Positions 55,815-64,000 of a stretch of 64,000 nt of DNA are shown one piece after another (within the stretch, counting starts at the first letter, position 1; the number at the start of each line of letters is the position of its first letter). The translations under genes and the position numbers were made by a program. The stretch is from Umbilicaria muhlenbergii (lineage: Eukaryota > Ascomycota > Lecanoromycetes > Umbilicariales > Umbilicariaceae), in contig KK106981.1 in NCBI GenBank assembly GCA_000611775.1, positions 3,338,672-3,402,671 of the forward strand, in the 5' to 3' direction. The notes under the pieces are model-generated. The model was not told the DNA's origin. It was given only the letters and a program-made list of their open reading frames with translations, and did no database searches.

Positions 55815-56124
55815 ACATAAGCATAAAGATAGAAACCGAGGACGCAAGTCAGAATCAAGGCGTAACTAGGCAGACCTCCGATTCAAAAGCTAACGGTCAT
55901 GCCGTCTCGTCTCGCAAACAAGGCTACCTACTATGACCATCGTACCATAAAATCAATGCCATTCCCCCTTCATTTTCCAAAGCTTTCAGTCATCAGTTTT
56001 CTCCAAAGGACGCATCTGATTCGCTAGCCTCGTGTTCTTTGGCACCCTCGCTTGCCGACGATCATCCCATCCTTCTGCAAACGCCCTCCTAGCGAAATAT
56101 CAACGCATACGCCCTCTTCTCGAC
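55815..56124. other. Short intergenic region
   Basis: About 310 bp between the methyltransferase and zinc-finger genes; no gene seen. Confidence 0.5.
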
Positions 56125-56723
56125 ATGGATCATCAAGCAGCCAATCTCCTGTCCAGCTCGCAGCTAGATGCATATACAATGCATGCAGCTGCAGCTGCGG
56201 CCGGGTAGGTTATTTTTTTTTTTCAAAGTGCTAACTACGCCTTAGAACTTATCCCTGCCTCTTCCCTGGACTCGACTGCAGAGCCTCCTTTGCCACTGAA
56301 GAGGCCCTCGATCTTCACATGAAGGACCATTTCATCAACCACTCCGCTACCGATTTTGCCACCGCTGCTGCCGACACCGTCCCCATCTCCTCCACCCTCA
56401 CCTTCCCCGTCTTCCCCACCTCTACCTCTACCGCCCCCGTCACCAACGCCCCTGTCCTCCCCACCCTCGCCGGCCCCGTCACCACCACCGGCCCTCCCCC
56501 CGCGGCCGTCACCGCCCCCAACCGCCACCCCTGCCCCCACCCCACCTGCTCCCGCACCTTCGCCCGCGCCGCCGACCTCACCCGCCACGCCCGCGTGCAC
56601 CAACCCAACGCTCGCCGCTACGACTGCTGGATGCCCGGGTGTGCGTATAATAACGGGAACGGGTTTTTGAGACGGGATAAGCTGTTGAGTCATCAAAGGA
56701 GGGGGCATGGTGTGAGGCGGTGA
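56125..56723 (+). CDS. C2H2 zinc-finger protein, probable transcription factor
   Basis: Two exons, 56125-56204 and 56282-56723, with a 77-nt intron that contains a T13 tract and a CTAAC branch, give 173 aa. The start MDHQAANLLSSSQLDAYTMH precedes an Ala run. The middle is Thr/Pro/Val-rich and C-rich in DNA. Two C2H2 fingers end the protein: CPHPTCSRTFARAADLTRHA ..H (C-x4-C-x12-H-x3-H) and CWMPGCAYNNGNGFLRRDKL ..H..H, the second with a longer loop. This tandem arrangement near the C terminus is common in small, unstudied Pezizomycotina regulators. Targets unknown. Downstream DNA is strikingly G-rich. Confidence 0.78.
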
Positions 56724-57183
56724 GTGGAGTTTGGAAGGGGGGTGCCAGTGGGGAAAAGAAAGGGGGGGGGGGGGGTGGGGATGGGAAATGGAGGAATGGG
56801 TGGGAGAAGTAGAGTGGGGGAATGGGGAAGGGGGAAGGAGGGGGGGTGGCTAGAGGAGGAGGTGAGATGGGTGCGGCGTTTAGGGATGGAAGGAGTGGTT
56901 TAGTGGGGGGTAAGTATGGTTTAGCTAGGTAGTTAGTTACTCTTACGGCTGCAATGAGATACTATTTCCTAGAGTGTGGTAGGATACCTCGGTATGAATA
57001 CGTATGATACTTAGCGCCCATGTAGAGTTGACTTGGATTTAAAAGTTAAGTAATGGTACAGGCGCTCTCTAATCGCGTTACTCAGAAACACTACCAACAC
57101 CACTCCCCGCCTCACAAAAGCTATGTACATACCCACGAGAACCCCCCATGCTCCCCCAACCCGGACCCCCGCCCTCTTTCAAA
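56724..57183. other. G-rich tail-to-tail spacer
   Basis: Immediately after the zinc-finger stop, the plus strand is over 200 bases of G/A-rich DNA, including a G14 run. It then becomes mixed. No gene seen. Confidence 0.5.
56762..56775. repeat. G14 homopolymer
   Basis: Fourteen consecutive G residues at 56762-56775, followed by further G-rich runs. Such tracts can form G-quadruplexes and are also prone to base-count errors in sequencing. Confidence 0.85.
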
Positions 57184-58742
57184 TCAAGCCTGCATGTCCA
57201 TCGCCTCCTCATTCCCCTGCCCTCTCCTCCCCCTCACCGGCGTCTTCTCATCCCCCGGACTCTTAGCATCCGAGCTATCGTCCTCACTGTCCGGACTCCC
57301 CGGATGGCTATCCCTGAGCGAAGTCCGACTTCTCGTCATCTGGATCAATACATCAGCCACCACTTCTCTCCGCTGTACAAATCACCTATCTCAAGGAAGG
57401 CTTACCCATGACCTAACACCCCCAATCAAGCCCAGACTATACCCCGTCGCGAAATCACTACTAGCCCCACTCCCACTCCCACCTGGGATATCCAAGTGGC
57501 TGAGATGGGCCAGCGCGGCGGGACTGCCTGTTTCGCCTCTGCTCATACCCCTCGCTGGACTGCCCGGACGGCTATTCTGCCAGTACTGCCGCAGTTCCTT
57601 GCTCAGTTCCTGGCCGGTGGTGGTCCAGTTGTTGCGGATGCTGTCGCGGAGTTCGGCGACGTGGCGTTTGAGGTCGAGTTCGTTCTTCTTGAGCCAGGAG
57701 ACGTTGAGTTCTTGTCGGGAGGTGCCGCGCTTGAATTGGCGGGCGATGTATTTTTCGTAGTCGCGGACGATTCTGAAGTGGGGGAAGGGAGGTTTAGTAT
57801 GGTCTGATTGCTAGGGCCGGTGGGGTTGTTTGGGTGACTCACTTGGTGATGATGCCGGTTGTGCTTACGCCTTCTGTTCTTTGCGTGACTAGGAATTGGC
57901 CCTTTTCTTTGATCGGCTTGTAGATGTCATCGCCCTCATCCGCGCCGTATGGTAGGTCGTCGTGTGCCACGTAGTCGATTTTGTGCTCTTCGAGGAATTC
58001 GGGGGTTACAATCCAGGGGCAGTTGGGGATGACTTCATCGACCCATTTGCAATGCCGTACTGTCTCTGCTCGCTCAGCGCCAGACAAGACAGTCAAGCCT
58101 TTTCGTTTGTGAGTCTCGGCGTCTCCAGTGACCCCGACTAAGAGGTACACGTCTGGAAAGGCGTTCTTGGCCTGTTCAAGCTGCCGCATGTGCCTGGTCC
58201 TCACGTCAGTGAATTCTCAGTTATCTTCTTTGTTTCCAGACGTACCCCAGATGGAAAAGGTCAAAGACACCATCGGCGTAGATGCGTACTGCGCGTCCCG
58301 TTGGGGGTGGATTTGTATGATATCCCACGGGATCCTGTAGACCGCCTTTACCTGGCGGGGCCATCGCCTTACTCTCTTCTACCTCCGCATCTTCCTCGTC
58401 CTTGCTAGAAGAGGTTCTGCCCTTACGCTTTTGGCGGCTTGTAAGCTCTGCACCTGCATCCTCCTCTGGTGGAGACGTGCCATTGCTGATAGCCGTCTCG
58501 GCAGTAGCGCTGGACCGTGTCCTGGGCCTTTTTGCAGGTGGGTTCGTCACGTCAACAGATGGGGTTGACTTCTTGTGCTTATTGCTTGTTACTTCTTGGA
58601 CTGTCGAGTCTTCTGCGTCTTCGCCCGAGGCGTCGCGTGATGACGGTTGGAGTAGGTCTGGTGTCGACAATTGCTTGCTGGTATGGGACAGATGTGTCGT
58701 TCGCTTTCGCTTCGAAGATCCTGCTGACGAGGGGGAAGACAT
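57184..58742 (-). CDS. PCT1: Choline-phosphate cytidylyltransferase
   Basis: Rate-limiting enzyme of the CDP-choline (Kennedy) pathway; makes CDP-choline from CTP and phosphocholine at nuclear and ER membranes. Four exons, 58742-58246, 58193-57843, 57772-57406 and 57339-57184, give 456 aa, all in phase. The first splice rebuilds the catalytic signature [17 protein letters not shown] with its H-x-G-H motif. Exon 2 carries the [20 protein letters not shown] and [16 protein letters not shown] segments and [13 protein letters not shown], the conserved R-T-x-G-x-S-T-T. Exon 3 starts [16 protein letters not shown] and contains the amphipathic membrane-binding region. The N terminus is disordered with basic clusters (KRKRTT, AKRPRTR) that could act as nuclear localisation signals. 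The C-terminal exon is Ser-Pro rich, likely phosphorylated. Confidence 0.94.
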
Positions 58743-59322
58743 GGCGTATTCCGTGCGATGGTTGATGGGGTACGAATTCGAGTGGCCTGGTAGGGCTGTG
58801 CTATGTACGGCTTAAGTAAAGGACCAGGATGGTCGGCGAAAAGGGATTCTTCAGAATACTAGTTCCCGGCTCTAAGTTTCGCTGCAGTCAATGATACGTG
58901 GGTAAAGTGGTTACGGGAGCGTTGATGATATACGGAGTGTCGTGGAGAAAGCTGGGCCATAAACAGGGCCCGAAAACAGTGAAAGCAGGCTTACAGCGGC
59001 GTCGTCATCGCTTGGGCAAGTTCGAAAACTTGCCCCTGACGCACGTGCCATCACCTCCCTTCTTGTCCGCCGCTGCCCTTGCCTTCCAGGACGACAGTGG
59101 AAGAGTACTTGTGGTGACTTTGTCTGTTGATGCTCGACGTCCTCTCACAAGGTACTAGCTTCGCGACCTCTGTCAATGTTTCTCGCAGCAACGATCTGTG
59201 GGATCACCACAATCTTCATCTCTACGCCTTGAATCTATTCGTATGCTTTCGATCTATGCACAAGTAACCTCATGGACCGATTCACGCCCACCCCATCCAT
59301 TACACTCTCCCCCGTCTCCAAA
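58743..59322. other. Intergenic region upstream of PCT1
   Basis: Holds the PCT1 promoter and the 3' end of the next minus-strand gene. No gene seen in either strand. Confidence 0.45.
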
Positions 59323-59996
59323 CTACTCCACCGTAATCGTCCCCGTCCCCACCTCATTCGGCCCATCAAAAACCGAAAACCACCCCTCCCCCGGCCCCGT
59401 CACCGCCTGATGCATATACTCCCCCAACGCATCGATAGCCGCAGCCAGCACCCCCCAGGTCATTTGGTGGTTATTCGTATTCGACATCCTGAGCATCAAT
59501 CCCTGGGCTCCCGCCCATTGGAACAAGCCCCCGTCTACCAAGCCATCGCCCCATATGGCTACATGGCCCAGGATGTTCGAGTACGCGTCGTCGAGGAGGG
59601 ACAGGACTATTCTACTGCTCAGTGGTCTTACGAGCGTGAGGATGATGTAGGTTTTCGTGCCGCGCGCACACCAGGTGATGGGCGCATAGGGGTCGTCGGC
59701 GACGAGATCGGCCAGAGAGGGAAGAATGGGCAGGTTGCCCCGGGGAAGAACGCGACGGTCAAAGGTGCTAAAGCTCGGCGGACGACGTCAGTGACATCTT
59801 TGTCATAGATGCATTGGTTTGGGTGGCTATGTGGGACGTGCTACACTTACCTTCCGGCTACGGTATGAGGAGCATTTGCACACAACTGGTGTCGAGCAAC
59901 TAGAGATGGTTTGATGTTATTGAGAACTGGTATCGCCAAGCCGAGGCCAATGAGGTGCGCTATAGCGACGGCAAGCCAGAGAGTGGAGATGCTCAT
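59323..59996 (-). CDS. Secreted protein, conserved in ascomycetes, unknown
   Basis: Two exons, 59996-59851 and 59767-59323, joined by an 82-nt phase-2 intron, give 196 aa. The acceptor was chosen as TTTAG at 59768 because the nearer AAAG leads to a stop. Residues 1-22 are a signal peptide (MSISTLWLAVAIAHLIGLGL). The mature part has CARGTKTYIILTLVRPLSSR and a C-terminal block NNHQMTWGVLAAAIDALGEY..WFSVFDGP..VGTGTI that I recognise as recurring in secreted fungal proteins without a named domain. Only three cysteines, so it is not a classic Cys-rich effector. Function unknown. Confidence 0.7.
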
Positions 59997-61100
59997 GATG
60001 ATTGATGGATATCATTGGGACAACCTTGAGAAATTTAATACCAAAGAACACCTCGCGAAACTGGGTTGATCAACTTGACGCCATGCGCAAAGCAAGGACG
60101 ACGGAAAAACAAGCTTCTACAGTCCAGATCTTCTCGGCGGGATGGGTGAATCGGGTTCTGAAACAGCAAGTCGACGGGTCGACCACGTCGCCTATACACA
60201 CTTGTTACCAGACGCTCGGTTGTGAGGGACTCTTGACCGCATTGACCAAGTTCAGTTGCGTGAAAGTCGCGTATACTGCACGAGAAGTGGTGGTAAATAT
60301 TTCAAGTATGATTGGCGGATGCCTCGTTGACGGGTCATTGACGCCGAGCCAATGGAAGCGGAAGGATGATGGTGAGGAGGAGATTAATACCAGAGTGGTG
60401 CTAGATTCCTTCGATAGAAGGTCGGTGAACTCAGGCGCTCAATGTAATGAATAAAATTTAATTATCATTCGTCCTTCTCTGTTTTATGTATGTACCTGAA
60501 CAGGACCGCCGATAATGCTCCTGCGCTTCTTGAGAAAGAAAATGTAATCGTAACTCGTCTCATAAGAACGGGAATGTGAATGTGAGGTTTTCTGCTGCAC
60601 TGTCGGAGGAAGGAAGAAACACGATAAATATTATAGCGGCCATGAGAAGTGGGCAAGAAAAACGCCATGTCTTCATTCCTCATAGGCCCATGGTGCAGAT
60701 GGAGTGGCACAACGTTCATGGCCTCCGAACGGCACAGAACCCCCATGAGGAGCTCGATGAAGTGCTGGAGGTGGGGGACACGAGAGCCAAGCGGAAGGAG
60801 CGAAAGTCGTGGTGCTGCCGGTAGACAGCAATGCAGCAAAATCAATGCACAAGAGCTGTAACGACCGCAAGCGCCTATGCAATGACGCCCAAAAGGAAAC
60901 GGTTTCTATGTTACATCCATACCGCGGTGGATGGCCGGCGAAACTCCGAAAGATCGAATGAGCAGGATCAATGTGGATTACGAGCGACATCATGCGACGT
61001 CCCGAGCTAAACTTTCCCTGCAGATATATCAGCCGAGGTTTTTGCGACAATATATAGGTTTGAAAAGACCACAGGAACAACGCACCACGGGTGATCACAA
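59997..61100. other. 1.1-kb intergenic region
   Basis: Contains a plus-strand frame from an ATG at 60005 to 60454 (about 149 codons) without signal peptide, domain or plausible splicing; it begins within 10 bases of the divergent secreted gene's start and I do not annotate it. No other candidate. Confidence 0.4.
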
Positions 61101-62683
61101 TCATCTACAACACAGAACCTTCATGATCTTCTGAAAGGTCGAGGGCTGGGTTTCCCCATTCTGCTGTCTCGAACTCTGCATGGCAACCTGCTGCTGGGTC
61201 ATACCCGGATTGGCCGTACTCATTCGATTCGGTAGGTTCGTTGTAGAGCTCAGGTACTGTGCTTGAGTTGAAGCCGGCGGCGTCACTCGATCTCCAAGGC
61301 CCCCCGCCGCTCCGCTTTGACGCTTTGGTGGCACTGCGCCGGAGGCGCCTGGCCGTTCGCGCGTTTTGCCCACCCCCGGCTTCGCGGGAGATGGGGCGGG
61401 GGGCTGCGGGGCGTTTAAACGGGCGGGAGGGATTCCTGGTGTTTGAGGCCCCCGAGGGGTATCTGCTCCGCCACCTAACGCTCGTGCTGATGCGTTGGGT
61501 ACTGCATTGGCGGCATGTAGGTGGTGTTGTGAAGGATGTTGCTTCATTGCCTCCCAACCCTTCCCGTTGTTCAGTTTCATCCAGTCATACTCACCATCCT
61601 CGACCTCCCCTGTGTTTTTGAGCGCTTGCGTGAAGAGATCTCGTAGGTAGTCATAATCCGGAGTGTCCTCAAAGCCAAGATTGCGGACGTAGCTTAGATA
61701 TTTGTTGAACTCCTCTGCAGCTGATATTAGCACGGCTCTAGCCTTTCGTCCCATTGGAGCAATTCACCTGGGAAGCCATCGCATAGGTCCTTTATGGCTG
61801 TGGTCTGCTTCTTTTCTCCAATCTTCTCGTATTTTTGCTTGTTCGTTGCAGCCTTTAATCCCTGCCATGGCAGACCGCCCCGCAAGAAGTACATGAACAC
61901 ATGTCCCAGAGCTTCCAAGTCGTCCCTCCGTGATTGCTCACGACCCAGATGAGTATTGATACTCATGTATCTCGCTGTACCTGACAGTGACTTTCGCTCC
62001 CGGTACGGTATATGCTGTTTCGTCTTCGGGTCTCTGTATTGCTTCGCCATACCAAAGTCCACTACATGTATGACATTTGCCGATTTTGAACCTGGTCTTC
62101 CAATGAGGAAGTTGTCCGGCTTTATGTCGCGATATATCAGATTCTTCTCATGTATCGTCTGGACGCGCGATAGCTGTAATCTTATAAGCGAAATGCCTCA
62201 ACATGTATCAGACTATGATATGTACCATTTGCTTGGCTACCATGACAACTGTTTTCGGCGAGAATCTGCGATTGCAGTGGTCGAAGAGGTCTTCGAGAGA
62301 GGGCCCGAGGAGGTCGATGACGAGGATGTTATGCAGGCCTTCCTGACCAAAGTAATAGACATTGGGTATACCAGCTAATACCGTCAGCGAATACTAACAT
62401 GGTGCTTATTTGCGTAGACTTACGGCACCCGACGAGGATTTTGTAAGTTCGGTACTCATCTCGTAGCTGAGGCGCATCACTTTTGCGAGGTTCCTGGTAT
62501 CACTTGGTATAAGCATCCTGGACGAGTAGATATTCGAGGATGCGGAGCGCATACAAATTTTATCGCAACTTGTTGGTTGTTGAGTAGGTTGGTCCCTTCA
62601 AAAATGACACCAAAAGACCCTTCGCCGATCTTTTTGCCGACTCGATAATGCACGCCAACGACGTTCGACGAGGAAGACGCCAT
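61101..62683 (-). CDS. Casein kinase I, membrane-anchored type
   Basis: Ser/Thr kinase of 455 aa. Five exons, 62683-62555, 62493-62424, 62374-62226, 62173-61768 and 61714-61101, phases consistent. Start at the first ATG ([20 protein letters not shown]). Kinase landmarks: glycine loop [11 protein letters not shown], catalytic lysine in VAIKF, the gatekeeper region [15 protein letters not shown], catalytic loop [22 protein letters not shown] and the CK1 signature [20 protein letters not shown]. The C-terminal 160 residues are Pro/Gln/Ala-rich and disordered, then end [11 protein letters not shown]. The Cys-Cys pair next to the end matches the palmitoylated tail of yeast Yck1/Yck2 and fission yeast Cki1, so plasma-membrane anchoring is likely. 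The [18 protein letters not shown] stretch also resembles Cki1. Confidence 0.95.
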
Positions 62684-64000
62684 TGGAGTGGTAGATATGG
62701 AAGTCGTAAAGAACGTCAGGTTATTGAGAGGCGCTTCGGGGAAATGAACGTAGAGCGAGGGCGAGTGTCGTTGTCGAATGGGTTGGTAGCTAAACTTAAG
62801 AGCTCTTTGAGTCGCTACCCGCAGCGCAGGACTGAAAGTAGCATTGGCTTTAGCAAGATGACCGGTAATGAATACGTGTGGCCTTGGGGGCGTGAGACAG
62901 CACCGTGAAGCGGCCACGATGAGGTCGTCGGCTTGTGTTGTTGATTCATGAAGTGAACTTTAAGAATGGGGTGATGTCCAGCACTCAGACTTACTTTGGT
63001 CCAGAATCCACCAGCACCGCAGTGCAACCGGCTCTTTCCGTGCACGGCTGACTCTGGCTTTTGACTCCCAATCCACGACGTCAAGAATCGCGCGCCCTGA
63101 GACCCCACGGGATGTGCTCAGTATTTTTGTAGCATCAGACCTTGCGAACGTGTTTGACGTTATGCAAGCCCACGTCTAAAAGTAGAGACACGCAAGGTGA
63201 ACCAGGATCTTTTCACGGCTGGGAGGGCGATCGGAAAAGGGAGGGGATGAAGATTCGCTTGTCTACCACTGACCGACACCCCTCGACAATGCACGACGCG
63301 CAGAAAGGATGACGAGCGTACAGAGCGCACGACGATGAGAGGACGAGGACGACGTCGAAGAGCGGAAAAGCAGCAAGGGACTCAGGGAGGATACGAGTAG
63401 GACTCGATACTTTGGCGACGGTGAAGACCCTGAAGGGCGAATTAGCACGAGGTGAGGTTTGGCACCTAATCTGGCTGGGTCCAGCGCTTCCGCTCCGCAC
63501 CGCCGTCTCTGCACCCAATTTGGTGATCAAACAAACCGGGCGCGCAGGGATGCTCCAGCTTTGCATCAGCCCACAACATCACTACCCGCACTTATCGGCA
63601 CCACCTGCCCATAGGCCGCAGAATGAGCAGACTCATAAGTCGAGGTATGGAGTCGAGGGAGCCCGAGCCACGCGAAGAGTGCTTGATCTACTTCAGGTGT
63701 TGCAACAATCCGGGTAAGCATGGATTCCATCTCGAGCTGGCATGCCCAGCACTCTTCCCGCTCCCCAACTCGAGAGGACCGTGAGTGGAAAGCCGGCGAT
63801 GGAAGAGACAGCACCCAATCACCACCACAATGTCTGGCGGCACAGTTCTGCATACCCTTGCTCAGAAACCGTTCGACCATGTCTCTGGGCATCCAATACA
63901 TGTGCAAAAGGCGCATCTGTGGCCCAGAAGACTTCTTCACGCAGTCGAGATTCCACCTATGAGGGTGTGTATGGCTGCACTGCCGTTCGAATTGGCTCAA
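62684..64000. other. Right-end region without a supported gene
   Basis: 1.3 kb. A GTAAGTC donor-like site on the minus strand near 62995 may belong to a 5' UTR intron of the kinase gene. A minus-strand frame from 64000 to 63566 is open to the window edge and could be coding, with a Cys-rich stretch (REECWACQLEMESMLTRIV), but I recognise no family and a plus-strand frame of similar length overlaps it. I leave it unannotated. Confidence 0.35.

Noticed and set aside
60005-60454. About 149-codon plus-strand frame
   Set aside because: Starts inside the immediate promoter of the divergent secreted gene and has no domain or plausible secretion signal.
62684-62917. In-frame N-terminal extension of casein kinase I
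   Set aside because: The extension opens only with GTG, lacks ATG and is not seen in CK1 proteins, whose start matches [10 protein letters not shown].
63566-64000. Minus-strand frame open to the right edge
   Set aside because: Possible coding end, but no family recognised and overlapping frames of equal length exist; not annotated without the neighbouring sequence.

Overview
The window is nuclear DNA of a filamentous ascomycete (Pezizomycotina). Dothideomycetes is the likeliest class, but that is an impression from protein style and not a test. The evidence is the many short introns (about 49 to 70 nt, GT..AG, CTAAC or CTGAC branch sites), fungal-specific proteins (Bud6, Axl2, Mic12, a Vtc5-like SPX protein, a fungal NACHT-ankyrin receptor, KP4-like and GPI-anchored Cys-rich secreted proteins), and a gene density of about one per 2.4 kb. 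No tRNA, rRNA, CRISPR array or intact transposon was recognised. Splice sites were placed by eye and checked for reading phase.

Layout. 1-7.0 kb: ataxin-2/PBP1 (minus, cut by the left edge) head to head with BUD6. 8.1-17.6 kb: an accessory stretch with two GPI-anchored-type Cys-module proteins, a peroxisomal acyl-CoA oxidase between them, a KP4-like secreted protein, an AT-rich repeat-bearing gap and a 112-aa secreted protein. 18.4-19.7 kb: COQ2. 20.4-29.8 kb: an immune-receptor-like block, in which a PigL_N-type ankyrin gene and a giant NACHT-ankyrin receptor (2,213 aa, about 33 ankyrin repeats) are divergently transcribed from one 687-bp region. 31.2-46.9 kb: mostly housekeeping, with a JmjC/R1-zinc-finger protein, a six-exon SPX/VTC protein, MPP10, mitochondrial ribosomal bL17m, MIC12, uS12 (RPS23) and a conserved unknown. 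47.0-50.0 kb: two tandem BTB/POZ genes and the relic of a third. 50.6-62.7 kb: AXL2-like, a GNAT acetyltransferase, EFM6-like methyltransferase, a C2H2 zinc-finger protein, PCT1, a small secreted protein and a palmitoylation-type casein kinase I. The last 1.3 kb has no gene I can support.

The most interesting parts are: the head-to-head ankyrin/NLR pair, a candidate self/non-self recognition locus; the Cys-module GPI proteins near a KP4-like gene; the 42.59-43.20 kb interval, where the 3' end of MPP10 has been copied in tandem together with a transporter-gene fragment, so that bL17m now appears to read about 80 codons into antisense transporter DNA; and the BTB cluster with its shared C-terminal Cys/His motif. 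The housekeeping genes cover translation (PBP1, MPP10, uS12, bL17m, EFM6), mitochondria (COQ2, MIC12), cell polarity (BUD6, AXL2, casein kinase I), phosphate and phospholipid metabolism (SPX protein, PCT1) and peroxisomal beta-oxidation. They do not form one pathway.
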